Shown here: piece after piece, positions 8,816 to 17,264 of the stretch | Position numbering within the stretch: position 1 is the first letter of the stretch | Layout: each line of letters starts with the position of its first letter | Made by a program: the position numbers and the translations under genes | The notes under the pieces: generated by a model | Told to the model about the DNA's origin: nothing | What the model saw: the letters and a program-made list of their open reading frames with translations, nothing else | The model's database searches: none | DNA from: Mycobacterium sp. AT1 | GTDB taxonomy: Bacteria; Actinomycetota; Actinomycetes; Mycobacteriales; Mycobacteriaceae | Length of the DNA stretch: 64,000 nt | NCBI RefSeq assembly: GCF_002043095.1 | Contig: NZ_MVOC01000066.1 | Location: 1 to 64,000, forward strand | Direction of reading: 5' to 3'

Positions 8816-9843
8816 CCGCTGCCGGCGACGCCGACGGGGCGGTCGCTCTGGCCACCGCCTACGCCGACGCCCGCAACCACGCCCGCGCCGAACAGGTGTT
8901 GCGGGACGCACTCGTCACGTCCCCCGACAACGCTGTGCTGTTGGCCAACCTGGCCAGGGTCCAGGTGCTGGCCAAGCAGTACGACGACGCCGCCCGGAAT
9001 GCATATGCCGCACTGGCCATTTCGCCCGAGTACGGTTTTGCCATCCGGATCTACGCGATCGCGCTCGACGCGATGGGGTGGGTGGAACAGGCGCTCTACA
9101 TGGCCTGGCGCGGGGTTGCCCTGCAGCCGCACGACCGCGTCGCCCACTTCGTCTACGCCGAGCTGCTGCTGAAGGTCGGTCGACCTCAAGACGCCCTGGT
9201 GGTCGTGGGAGAAGCGTTGCGGCTGGACCCCACTAGCGCGGACAGTCATGTGCTGCGCGGCCAGATCCTGGCCAGGCTCGGCATGTCCGGGGAGTCGACG
9301 GCGGCGTACGAGGAGGCGCTGCAGCTCGATCCGACCAACGCGTCGGCCGTCCACAACATCGGCGTCAACCGACTTGCCCGCAGCAAGTGGTCGGCCGCGA
9401 TGAGTGGTTTCCTCGGGGCGGCGAGGCTCGACCCCGGTCTCGGCGACCTGGCGCGCCGCAACATCGGCATCGCCCTGGCCCGCCTCCTCCGGTTCGCGAC
9501 GGTGGGTGTGCTGGCGCTGGGCTGGCTGATCCTGGTGAGCACCCCTGCCATTGGTCAGGGTGCCACATTGACTGTGGGACACCGCATTGCGATCGGCGTT
9601 GGCACGTTGGCGTTGACGGTGTACGCGGGATGGTTGAGCCGCGTCGTACCGATGCGCACGTGGCGCTCCACACTGCGAACCCAGCACACGCTCGCGCTCC
9701 GGGTGGGGTTGCTCGCCGGTGCGATCCCGCTCGGCCTCGTCGCGGTATTCGGCGACGGGTTGACGGTGCCCGGGGTCGTCGGCACGGCCCTGGTCCTGGC
9801 GGCCGTCGTCGTCGCCGTGATCGGGCGCTTCGCGGGCGGGTAG
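8812..9843 (+). CDS. TPR-repeat membrane protein, partner of the AAA+ ATPase
   Basis: A 343-residue protein with about five tetratricopeptide-like helix pairs in the first 225 residues (for example ALRLDPTSADSHVLRGQILARLG and ALQLDPTNASAVHNIGVNRLA). The C-terminal third has four hydrophobic helices. TPR arrays bind partner proteins; here they probably face the cytoplasm and recruit the co-encoded AAA+ ATPase to the membrane. The TTG start overlaps the upstream stop as TTGA, which strongly suggests coupled translation. The client and biological role are unknown. Confidence 0.8.
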   Translation: MTAAGDADGAVALATAYADARNHARAEQVLRDALVTSPDNAVLLANLARVQVLAKQYDDAARNAYAALAISPEYGFAIRIYAIALDAMGWVEQALYMAWRGVALQPHDRVAHFVYAELLLKVGRPQDALVVVGEALRLDPTSADSHVLRGQILARLGMSGESTAAYEEALQLDPTNASAVHNIGVNRLARSKWSAAMSGFLGAARLDPGLGDLARRNIGIALARLLRFATVGVLALGWLILVSTPAIGQGATLTVGHRIAIGVGTLALTVYAGWLSRVVPMRTWRSTLRTQHTLALRVGLLAGAIPLGLVAVFGDGLTVPGVVGTALVLAAVVVAVIGRFAGG

Positions 9844-9919
9844 TGCCAATTCCGCCTCAAGGCCGCGACCGGCGGCTGACACCCGGGAATTAATCGCTGG
9901 GCATCCGCGCTGAAGGCGG

Positions 9920-9925
9920 TACGAT
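9920..9925 (+). promoter_or_regulatory. Candidate -10 element for ssrA
   Basis: The hexamer TACGAT lies 33 bases before the mature tmRNA 5' end and resembles the SigA -10 consensus. No clear -35 hexamer sits at 17–18 bases. A short precursor leader would then be removed by RNase P. This is a pattern match only. Confidence 0.35.
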
Positions 9926-9957
9926 GAACGTCCTGCTGAAGTCCGGCAGGGGTGCGA

Positions 9958-10325
9958 GGGGCTGAACGGTTTCGACATCGCGCATCGAATCAAGGGAAGC
10001 GTGCCGGTGCAGGCAAGAGACCACCGTAAGCGTCGCTGCAACCAATTAAGCGCCGATTCCAATCAGCGCGACTACGCCCTCGCTGCCTAAGCGACGGTGT
10101 GTCCGTCAGACCGAGAGAGCCCTCGACTCGGACCCTGGCGTCATCTAGAGGGACAAACCCATACGTCCGGTCGCGGGATGTACGGGGACATCAAACAGCG
10201 ACTGGGATCGTCATCTCGTCTTGTTCGCGTGAACGAGAGATCCAAGTAGAGACATAGCGGACTGCGCACGGAGAAGCCTTGAGGGAATGCCGTTGGACCC
10301 GGGTTCGATTCCCGGCAGCTCCACC
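9958..10325 (+). ncRNA. ssrA: Transfer-messenger RNA (tmRNA)
   Basis: The 5' end GGGGCTGAACGGTTTCGAC and the 3' end with the T-arm GGTTCGATTCC and AGCTCC form the alanine-tRNA-like acceptor and TΨC domains. The tag reading frame at 10052–10087, followed by TAA at 10088–10090, encodes ADSNQRDYALAA. This is the mycobacterial tag, differing from the M. tuberculosis form at the fourth residue (Asn for His). The genome reads CCG rather than CCA after the discriminator base, so the terminal A must be made by CCA-adding enzyme after trimming. It works with SmpB to rescue stalled ribosomes and mark nascent peptides for proteolysis. Confidence 0.97.
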
Positions 10326-10333
10326 GGAAAGAA

Positions 10334-10366
10334 GCAGGCCAGGGACATAATCCCTGGCCTGCTTTC
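10334..10366 (+). terminator. Strong hairpin terminator after ssrA
   Basis: A perfect 12-base-pair stem (10334–10345 with 10351–10362; left arm GCAGGCCAGGGA) closes a five-base CATAA loop and is followed by TTTCGT. It begins nine bases after the tmRNA 3' end. The short T run is typical of mycobacterial intrinsic terminators. Confidence 0.85.
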
Positions 10367-10417
10367 GTATGTGTCGGAGCACTGTGCCGCCCCCCTTGGG
10401 GTGGTACTTTTCGCCGG

Positions 10418-11191
10418 ATGAGGGACTTTCTTCTCGCCATGCCGTCCGGGGCGGTTGCACTGGCCCTCTTCGCCTTCTTCGGTGCGGTGGCCCTCGGCGC
10501 TCGCTGGCTTGGCCGCCGGTGCGTGAGCCAGGAACGCCGCACGGATTTAGCCGAAGAAGCAGGTCGCCTCCTAACCGGTCTCGCGGCAACCTTCGCCTTC
10601 TTCGTCGGCTTTGCGATCACCGTCACGTGGGGCGCGGTCTCTGCCGGGCAGTCGGCCGTCGAGCAGCACGCGTCGGCCCTGAAGCAGATGAGCTGGAGCA
10701 TCAACAGCGTCCCGGATCGCGCCGAGTCGACCGCGCTGATGGAGAAGCTTCGCGAGTACGCAACTGCGGTGGCCAACGACGATGCCGTGCACCTCGTGAG
10801 GGGAGACACCACCAAACTCCCTTCCGCCGACCAACTCGATCGTTTCGAGGACGCGTTACACACGTATGCGTACGGTCCAACTGCGCGTGGTCCTGAAGTC
10901 TCCAGTCTGGTGCGAGAGGCGGCGTCGGTTAGCGGGACGTCAGCCGAGGTGTCGGCCGTCGCGCAGCGCAGCCTGCCCGGCAGATTGGCGGCCCTCCTAC
11001 TGGTGACGGGGGTTCTCGTCGCCGGCGTGATGGGCCTCACGACGGTCAACGCGCAGTACCCGGTACTGATGTTCGTCTGGTGCCTGATCCCGGCGCTGTC
11101 GATCACCGTCGTCGTCACCTTGGCGTTTCCGTTCGCCGGCGTAAAGATGGCTCCGCTCGTGTCGGTGGCTCAGCAGTTGGTCGTCCGCTAA
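10418..11191 (+). CDS. DUF4239-like membrane protein
   Basis: A 257-residue protein with two N-terminal hydrophobic segments (about residues 10–28 and 45–70), a soluble middle region of about 110 residues, and two C-terminal helices (about 190–210 and 215–240). This matches the layout of DUF4239 bestrophin-like proteins of unknown function. It lies downstream of ssrA and converges with the FUSC gene. No transport motif can be asserted from the sequence. Confidence 0.7.
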   Translation: MRDFLLAMPSGAVALALFAFFGAVALGARWLGRRCVSQERRTDLAEEAGRLLTGLAATFAFFVGFAITVTWGAVSAGQSAVEQHASALKQMSWSINSVPDRAESTALMEKLREYATAVANDDAVHLVRGDTTKLPSADQLDRFEDALHTYAYGPTARGPEVSSLVREAASVSGTSAEVSAVAQRSLPGRLAALLLVTGVLVAGVMGLTTVNAQYPVLMFVWCLIPALSITVVVTLAFPFAGVKMAPLVSVAQQLVVR

Positions 11192-11215
11192 GCCGCCCCC
11201 GGGCGTCGGTGGCCG

Positions 11216-13288
11216 TCACACCCGAGCCGTCACCTCGAGCAGCGCGCGGTCCAGGTTGCTCAGCGCCCTGATGGCGCCGCGCACGGGTCCCGGCGGAATA
11301 TCCGCCGTACCGGCCACGGTCAGGATCACCGCGTTGGTCGCCTTGTCCGTCCGCTCGACCGCGGCGCCGTCGACCACCCGTTTCACCGAGTCGATGGTGT
11401 CGCAGACGTGCGCCGCGGCGTCGTGCAGCGCGGCCACCGTCTCCTCCGGAGGAGCGGTGTCGGCATCGGCCCGGGCCGCGTTGACGCCCGCACGGGCCAG
11501 CGCGTGGGCCGACCGGTTGCTCACCTGCAGCCCGCGCAGCAGGCGTTGGACGCCGCGTCGGCTGCGTACGGCGGGACCCATCTGCAGCGGCTTGCCCGCC
11601 GTGACGACGGCCTGCAGGGCGTTGTCGAGCCGTCGGGTCTCGGCCACGAGGTCGGTCTCGCCGCCGGGCGCCACCACCGACGCGATCGCCACGTCGATCA
11701 GGTCGGTCATCTTTTGCAGGTAGTCGTCGACCTTCTCGACGAAGGTGGTCCGCGTTCCGGTGGAGAAGACGAAGTACGCGGACGCGATGCCGACCACGCC
11801 GCCGACCGCGGTCTCGGCGATGCGCAACTCCAGCACCCCGACGCTGAAGTCGCCGAGCAGTCCGTACAGCATCGCCAAGAGCACGGTAACGAAGAACGTC
11901 AACCACGCGTAGGCCACCGTGACGAGGTAGAACGCGCAGAACACGCACGTCACCAGCAGCAGCATCTGCACCAGCGGGTGGTGCCCGACAAGGGTGGCCA
12001 GCAGGACGCCCGCCACGACCCCGGCGATGGTGCCCACGATGCGATGGCCGACGCGGGTCAGGATCTCACCGCGGGTCGACACCCCGGTGAAGACCAGGAA
12101 CGCGGTCAGCACCGCCCAGTACCACCGATCGGGTGAGACCAGTTCGCCGAGGATGGTGGCCGCGCTCGTGGCGACCGCCACCTGGATCGCCGCCTTGGTG
12201 CTGGGGTTGAGCCCGGTGTCGGCGTCGTCGTCGGGTGCCGTCGGCTCGGGTTCGGCGGGGTCGGAGGCGCCGAGTGCGTTGGTGGTGATGTGGTGCAGCG
12301 CCAGGTGCGCCTGGGCGGCGCGGAATGCCACGACCGTCGCGATGCCCTCGGTGCCGGACAGGTCGGCGCGGTCCGACGCGGCCGCCGCACTCTTGCGGGC
12401 GGCCCGGAGCTGCTCCTCGGAGGGGTGGGGCCAGAGACACACCCGGACGGCGGCGACCGCGTCTTGGAGGCCTCGGGGCCACGAGCTCGCTGGCCCCAGT
12501 GACCACAGCATGCTCGCCAGTTGTTCCATGGCGATCTGCGCGTCGAACACCTTCAGGGCCAGATCGTCACTGGTGACGTTCAGCGACTGTGCGGCGTCGT
12601 GACGGTCGAGCCAGTCGTCGATCATCAGCGCGGTCTCACCCAGGCGATCCAACCGGCGGCGCAGCAACGCGAGGTCGAGCTCGTCGCGTTCCGTGGCGAC
12701 GTCCAGCACCGCCGTCGACGCGCCGCGCAGCGCCCGCACCAGACGTCGCACCTCCACGGCGGGCCGGTCCGGCAGGATCAGCGTGCGCACCAGCAGGGTG
12801 GAGCTGATGCCTATCGCGATCGCCACGGCGAGCACCGGTATCTGACTCGGCGTGGCGCGCAGGAACAGCGCGAAGAAGTAGGAGATGAACGCGACCATTC
12901 CCAGGGCGTTGCCCCGGGGTCCGAAGCGGCGGACCCACACCGCGCCGAAGAGGACGGCGATGAACCCGACGTCGGCCACCTTGCCGAAGTGGCTCAACGT
13001 CGCCGCCAGCGACACGGCGGCCACGGCCGGGAAGAAGAGCAGCAGGGTGGTGACGACGCGGCTGTGCTGTTGACGGTCCTTGACCGCGGCCGCGGACTGC
13101 ATCGCCACGATCGTGCCGAGCATGGCCACCGTGATCGGCTGACCGGCGACGGTGATGAATGCGTACGACGCACTCAGGGCCAGGACGAGCGCCAGGGTGG
13201 TCGTCGTGGCGCTGCGCAGCCGCAGACGACCGGGGTCGGAGTCGACCAGCAATCTCCTGACGGCCCCTCGACCAGCCGCCATGTTCAT
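11216..13288 (-). CDS. FUSC-family inner-membrane protein (aromatic-acid exporter-like)
   Basis: About 690 residues in two halves, each with a block of five to six transmembrane helices followed by a soluble helical domain. This is the duplicated plan of FUSC/YccS/AaeB proteins. The second block (TKAAIQVAVATSAATILGELVSPDRWYWAVLTAFLVF) carries the typical RWYWA motif. Such proteins are thought to export aromatic acids or similar small molecules. The frame runs further upstream, but MNMAAGRGAVRRLL at 13288 is a natural start just before the first helices; a second ATG is six bases later. It is divergent from the SDR gene. Confidence 0.82.
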   Translation of the reverse strand: MNMAAGRGAVRRLLVDSDPGRLRLRSATTTTLALVLALSASYAFITVAGQPITVAMLGTIVAMQSAAAVKDRQQHSRVVTTLLLFFPAVAAVSLAATLSHFGKVADVGFIAVLFGAVWVRRFGPRGNALGMVAFISYFFALFLRATPSQIPVLAVAIAIGISSTLLVRTLILPDRPAVEVRRLVRALRGASTAVLDVATERDELDLALLRRRLDRLGETALMIDDWLDRHDAAQSLNVTSDDLALKVFDAQIAMEQLASMLWSLGPASSWPRGLQDAVAAVRVCLWPHPSEEQLRAARKSAAAASDRADLSGTEGIATVVAFRAAQAHLALHHITTNALGASDPAEPEPTAPDDDADTGLNPSTKAAIQVAVATSAATILGELVSPDRWYWAVLTAFLVFTGVSTRGEILTRVGHRIVGTIAGVVAGVLLATLVGHHPLVQMLLLVTCVFCAFYLVTVAYAWLTFFVTVLLAMLYGLLGDFSVGVLELRIAETAVGGVVGIASAYFVFSTGTRTTFVEKVDDYLQKMTDLIDVAIASVVAPGGETDLVAETRRLDNALQAVVTAGKPLQMGPAVRSRRGVQRLLRGLQVSNRSAHALARAGVNAARADADTAPPEETVAALHDAAAHVCDTIDSVKRVVDGAAVERTDKATNAVILTVAGTADIPPGPVRGAIRALSNLDRALLEVTARV

Positions 13289-13413
13289 CCGTCGATTGTG
13301 CGGCACGCAGCTGCGAGGACCGGGCGCGGGCAAAGCGCGGACACCGCGGGCCAGCGGTGAAACGATGGCGTACCCCAACGCGACCAGCGGTGGACCGACC
13401 GCGACGGGACACC

Positions 13414-14187
13414 GTGACGCAACGACAAGGCCGCCTCAGTGGGAAGTCCGCCGTGATCACCGGTGCGGCGTTCGGGATCGGGCGGGCGACCGCCGAGCTG
13501 TTCGCCCACGAGGGCGCGCGGCTGACCCTGACCGACATCCAGGAGGAGCCGCTTCTCGCGCTGGCCGACGAACTGCGCAACGCCGGCGTCGAGGTCGAGA
13601 CCGTCGTCGGCGACGTCTCGGTCGAGGAGGACGCGCGGCGGATGATCGGGACGGCGACGGACCGCTTCGGACGGCTTGACGTGCTGGTGGCCAACGCCGG
13701 CATCATCCCGCTCGGCGACGTGATGGAGATGACCGCCGCCGGTTGGGATCAGGTGATGGCCGTCGACGGCCGCGGTATGTTCCTCACCTGTAAGTACGCG
13801 ATCGAGGCCATGCTGACGACGGGTAGTGGCTCCATCGTCTGCCTCTCCTCGATCTCTGGACTGGCGGGGCAGAAGCGTCAAGCCGCCTACGGGCCCGCCA
13901 AGTTCGTCGCCACCGGCCTGACGAAGCACCTGGCCGTCGAGTGGGCCGACCGGGGAATCAGGGTCAACGCCGTCGCCCCGGGAACGATCCGGACCGACGC
14001 GGTCAAGCGCATTCCGGAGCTGCCTGGCGGCGCGGAGTACCTGGCGGAGGTCGAAGGCATGCACCCGATGGGGCGTCTCGGCGAACCGGCTGAAGTGGCA
14101 AGCGCCATCGTCTTTCTCGCCTCCGACGACGCGTCCTTCATCACCGGCGCCGTGTTGCCAGTCGACGGGGGATACCTCGCGCAGTAG
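13414..14187 (+). CDS. Short-chain dehydrogenase/reductase (SDR)
   Basis: A 257-residue classical SDR. The cofactor motif TGAAFGIG lies near residues 16–23 and an acidic residue after the second strand (LTLTDIQ) suggests NAD(H) preference. NAGIIPL and the catalytic Ser plus YGPAK (YxxxK) are present, with PVDGGY at the end. GTG at 13414 (VTQRQGRLSGKSAVITG) is preferred to the upstream ATG at 13357. It converges on the IclR-type genes, so it may or may not belong to the neighbouring sugar module. The substrate is unknown. Confidence 0.85.
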   Translation: MTQRQGRLSGKSAVITGAAFGIGRATAELFAHEGARLTLTDIQEEPLLALADELRNAGVEVETVVGDVSVEEDARRMIGTATDRFGRLDVLVANAGIIPLGDVMEMTAAGWDQVMAVDGRGMFLTCKYAIEAMLTTGSGSIVCLSSISGLAGQKRQAAYGPAKFVATGLTKHLAVEWADRGIRVNAVAPGTIRTDAVKRIPELPGGAEYLAEVEGMHPMGRLGEPAEVASAIVFLASDDASFITGAVLPVDGGYLAQ

Positions 14188-14196
14188 GGCAGTAGG

Positions 14197-14892
14197 TCAG
14201 CATGCGTTGGTGGCGGCGTTCAGCGCGCGGGCCGCCTTCAGCGTCGACGGCTCGGGCCAGCGGTCGGGCACGTGCAACGTCAACGCGAACCCGGTCCCGG
14301 GCACCGAACAGGCGAACTGCCGCCCCATCTGAGGGGACTGTGACTCGTAGACCTTGCGGCGGTGGCGGTGTCGCAACTGCAGGCAGCGCTGGACGTCGTC
14401 GTCGCCCAAGCCCAGATGGGCGGCCGCGGCGGACACGGTCTCGGCCGCCTCCTCCGGTGTCATCGCCGACAGGATGGCTGCCGCCCCGGCACAGCTCGCG
14501 GCAGGCGCGCGTTGTCCCGGTCGCGGCGTCAACGGCAGCGGCAACCGCCCGAGGTGGACGTCGACGAAGACGACCTGATTGCCGAACAGTTGCACCAGCG
14601 AGATCGTGTGCCCGTCGAGGTCCGGGGTGGCACACGCACGAAAGAGGTTGTGCGCCATGGCGTCGGGGTCGGAGAGATCCGACCAGCGCCTGCCCATGTG
14701 AAGGTCTCCGTCGGCCCCTCTGGCGACGAAACCCACCTCCTCAAGGGTGCTCAGCAGATCGGCCATCGAACTCTTCGGAAGGCCGAGCAGTCCGATCAAC
14801 GCCGCGGGGGTGGTGGCGGCACCCGAGGAGACGGCGTCGAGAATGCGGGCACCACGGTGCACCGCCGGGGTCCGTGAACCGTCTATCCCCAT
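14197..14892 (-). CDS. IclR-type transcriptional regulator
   Basis: A 231-residue protein with an N-terminal winged helix-turn-helix (AALIGLLGLPKSSMADLLSTLEEVGFVARG) followed by a small-molecule-sensing domain resembling a divergent IclR effector domain. Its ATG lies inside the end of the upstream regulator gene (10-base overlap), so both are translated from one transcript. It probably helps regulate the adjacent sugar/polyol transporter genes. The effector is not identifiable. Confidence 0.78.
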   Translation of the reverse strand: MGIDGSRTPAVHRGARILDAVSSGAATTPAALIGLLGLPKSSMADLLSTLEEVGFVARGADGDLHMGRRWSDLSDPDAMAHNLFRACATPDLDGHTISLVQLFGNQVVFVDVHLGRLPLPLTPRPGQRAPAASCAGAAAILSAMTPEEAAETVSAAAAHLGLGDDDVQRCLQLRHRHRRKVYESQSPQMGRQFACSVPGTGFALTLHVPDRWPEPSTLKAARALNAATNAC

Positions 14893-15968
14893 GGTCGGTA
14901 CCTCTCGACGTTGTGCGCGTCGATCAACCGCGGCGCGAGGTAGCGCGATCGTCTGGCGACATGCGCCCCGCCGTGAAGCGCGACCCCGATGTCTATCGCG
15001 GTCCGCACCAACGCCGGGGGATCCTGGGTGGCGGTGGCGATGATGGGGCCGCCCGCCCGGATCTCGTCGATGGCCCCCATGGCCCCGTCGACCCCGACGA
15101 TCGGCACCGAGAGCTTGCGGCCGCGCAACACGCCCGAGATGCCGATGGCTATCTGGTCGTTGGCGGCGAAGAAGCCGTCGACCGTCGCGTGGACGGCGAG
15201 GATCTCCTTGGCGGCACGTCGGCCCGATTTGGCGTCCAGCTCGCCGTAACTCGTTGCCACCACCTCGATTCCGGGGTGGGGGACGATGGCGGCGAGGAAG
15301 CCGGCGATGCGGTCGGAGTTGGCGGTGATCGGTATCCCACCGACCACGGCCACGCGGCCTTGCCCGTCGAGGGCCCTCGCCAGGGCGGACCCGGCGAGGA
15401 AGCCCGCCTTGGTGTTGTCGGTCGCCACGACGGCGTCCGCACCGCTGACCGCCGAGCCGAGGGCCACCACGGGGATGCGCGCCGCACGGGCCTGCGCGCA
15501 GGCCTCCTCGAGGCCGTCGGTGGCCACCGGCTCTATGAGCACCAAGTCCACACCGGCACTGACGAATTCGAGGATCCGCTGCGACTGGTTGGCCGTGCGC
15601 TGCTTGGCGGAGTGCACGTGAAGCCGCGCGCCGAGCCGGTCGGCCTCGGTGTGCAGTGCGTCGATCTCGGCGAGGAAGAAGCTCTCGTCGACCGGATAGC
15701 TGAACCCGATGTCGTGGATCGGCCAGCTGTGCGCCCGCGCCGCCGACGCCAATTCGAACAGATGCGAACCCAGCGCGTAGGTGCCGTCGACGCCGCGCAC
15801 CAGCAGGGCCTCGTGGGTCAGGGCATGGCAGATACCCATCACGCTGCTCTTGGGGAATCCCGTCCGCGACGCCAAGTCGGCAAGCGTCATCGGTCGACCC
15901 GTGTCGCTGATTGCTTGGAGGACGACCGCGGCACGGGCCAGCGCGGGCACGCGTCCTGGCTCCGCCAT
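14883..15968 (-). CDS. Chimeric regulator: IclR-type HTH fused to a sugar-binding-protein domain
   Basis: A 361-residue protein. Residues 1–65 form an IclR-like winged HTH (ARAAVVLQAISDTGRPMTLADLASRTGFPKSSVM, with wing YALGSHLFELA). From about residue 85 it becomes a type-1 periplasmic-binding fold like RbsB/LacI effector domains (DLVLIEPVATDGLEEACAQARAARIPVVALGS; FFAANDQIAIGISGVLRGR; VPIVGVDGA). It has no signal peptide, so it is a cytoplasmic sugar sensor with an IclR rather than a LacI DNA-binding head. It is divergent from the transporter operon. ATG at 15968 (MAEPGRVPAL) fits; the open frame further upstream is antisense shadow. Confidence 0.85.
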   Translation of the reverse strand: MAEPGRVPALARAAVVLQAISDTGRPMTLADLASRTGFPKSSVMGICHALTHEALLVRGVDGTYALGSHLFELASAARAHSWPIHDIGFSYPVDESFFLAEIDALHTEADRLGARLHVHSAKQRTANQSQRILEFVSAGVDLVLIEPVATDGLEEACAQARAARIPVVALGSAVSGADAVVATDNTKAGFLAGSALARALDGQGRVAVVGGIPITANSDRIAGFLAAIVPHPGIEVVATSYGELDAKSGRRAAKEILAVHATVDGFFAANDQIAIGISGVLRGRKLSVPIVGVDGAMGAIDEIRAGGPIIATATQDPPALVRTAIDIGVALHGGAHVARRSRYLAPRLIDAHNVERYRPWG

Positions 15969-16039
15969 CGGCTCACCATAAGCGATGTGGCACTGGCGAA
16001 GACCGCAAATCGCGATGAGGTGGCGCTCCTGCGGAGTTG

Positions 16040-16069
16040 TTGACAACGTCACGAGGCGGTGCTTAGTGT
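16040..16069 (+). promoter_or_regulatory. Candidate promoter of the sugar ABC operon
   Basis: TTGACA at 16040–16045 is followed after 18 bases by TAGTGT at 16064–16069, giving a SigA-like -35/-10 pair upstream of the binding-protein gene. It lies just before the inverted repeat proposed as an operator. Pattern match only. Confidence 0.5.
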
Positions 16070-16071
16070 GT

Positions 16072-16107
16072 GTTTCATCACTCGACGCTGAGTTCGATAT
16101 ATGAAAC
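16072..16107. promoter_or_regulatory. Inverted repeat GTTTCAT-N22-ATGAAAC, candidate operator
   Basis: Perfect 7-base arms at 16072–16078 and 16101–16107 lie in the divergent region between the chimeric IclR-type regulator and the transporter operon, directly after the candidate -10. Arm centres are 29 bases apart, nearly three helical turns, so dimers could bind both arms on one DNA face. The binding protein is inferred to be one of the two adjacent regulators. Confidence 0.5.
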
Positions 16108-16178
16108 GGCGCCGGTGTTCGCCTGCCCGGGTAGGTCTCGGGCGAGGTGGTTCTCGCCCCAGGCCGAAGGATGAGTCG

Positions 16179-17234
16179 ATGCCGATTTCCCAGCGTTTCG
16201 TCGGAGTGATCAGCGTGGCCCTGGCCATGGCGATGGTCACCGGCGGTTGTACGAAGAAGAACGACGAACCGGCCGCACCGGCGACGGGTGGCGGAAGCTC
16301 GTCGCAGGCCGCCTCCGGTGACAAGGTCAAGGTCGCCTTCGTACCCAAGCTGCAGGGATCGCCCTACTTCGAGGCCATGGACACCGGTGCCAAGCAAGCC
16401 GCCACCGACCTTGGCAACATCGAATGGCTGTACCAGGGCCCCACGTCGGCCGACGCCGCCGCGCAGGCGCAGATCGTCCGGTCCTTCATCCAGCAGAAGG
16501 TCGACGTCCTCGTTGTCGCGCCGAACGACCCCGACTCGATGGCGCCGCTGATGAAGCAGGCGCAGGACGCCGGCATCAAGGTCATGACCGCCGACACCGA
16601 TGCGCCCAACTCGGTGCGCGAGGCCTTCGTGAACCAGGCCACCGCCGAGGGCATCGGCAACAAGACCGCTGAGACGCTGATGACGGCGATGGGCGGAAAG
16701 GGCAAGTGGGCCATCGTGTCCTGCGGCGAGACGGCCGAGAACCTGAACTCCTGGATCGCCGCCGAGAAGGCCTACGTCTCGGCCAAGTACCCCGAAGCCG
16801 AACTCGTCGACGTCGTGTACTCCGGTGAGGATCAGGCCAAGGGAACGCAGATGGCCACCGACCTGATGAGCGCACACCCGGACCTCAAGGGTCTGCTCGG
16901 GCAGTGCACCACCTCCGCCGTCGGCGTGGCGCAGGCGGTCAAGGACGCCGGCAAGATCGGCCAGGTCTTCTCCGTCGGGATCGGCACGCCGAAGTCGATG
17001 GCGCCGTACCTCGCCGACGGATCCTCGTCCGGCTCGATCCTGTGGAACGTGGCGAACCTGGGCTACCTGACCGCATGGGCCGGCCAGCAGCTCGCGAGCG
17101 GCAAGACCTTCGAAGCGGACAACAAGGTCAACGACCAGATGACCGACGTGAAGTGGGACGAGGCCAGCAAGACCCTGGTCCTGGGTGAGCCGCTGCTGAT
17201 CACCACCGAGAACGTCGGTCAGTTCGATTACTGA
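16179..17234 (+). CDS. Sugar ABC transporter substrate-binding lipoprotein
   Basis: A 351-residue type-1 periplasmic-binding protein of the CUT2 family (ribose/rhamnose/autoinducer-2-like). The ATG at 16179 has GAAGGA nine bases upstream and gives a lipoprotein signal with the lipobox region VTGGC at about residues 20–24. The mature domain opens KVAFVPKLQGSPYFEAMDTGAKQAA and contains VLVVAPNDPDSM and TADTDAPNS, typical ligand-pocket segments. It heads an operon of binding protein, double ATPase, two permeases and an SDR. The ligand is probably a pentose, deoxyhexose or polyol, but this is inference. Confidence 0.9.
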   Translation: MPISQRFVGVISVALAMAMVTGGCTKKNDEPAAPATGGGSSSQAASGDKVKVAFVPKLQGSPYFEAMDTGAKQAATDLGNIEWLYQGPTSADAAAQAQIVRSFIQQKVDVLVVAPNDPDSMAPLMKQAQDAGIKVMTADTDAPNSVREAFVNQATAEGIGNKTAETLMTAMGGKGKWAIVSCGETAENLNSWIAAEKAYVSAKYPEAELVDVVYSGEDQAKGTQMATDLMSAHPDLKGLLGQCTTSAVGVAQAVKDAGKIGQVFSVGIGTPKSMAPYLADGSSSGSILWNVANLGYLTAWAGQQLASGKTFEADNKVNDQMTDVKWDEASKTLVLGEPLLITTENVGQFDY

Positions 17235-17264
17235 CCTGCCGATCCTCGCCCCCGGGAGGCGTTG

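Noticed and set aside
10261..10325. A separate tRNA gene
   Set aside because: The T-arm and acceptor sequence belong to the tmRNA 3' half; there is no anticodon arm.
14202..16043. 613-codon plus-strand frame over the two IclR-type regulators
   Set aside because: Low-complexity Arg/Gly/Asp-rich translation with no domain; the opposite strand carries the recognisable regulators.
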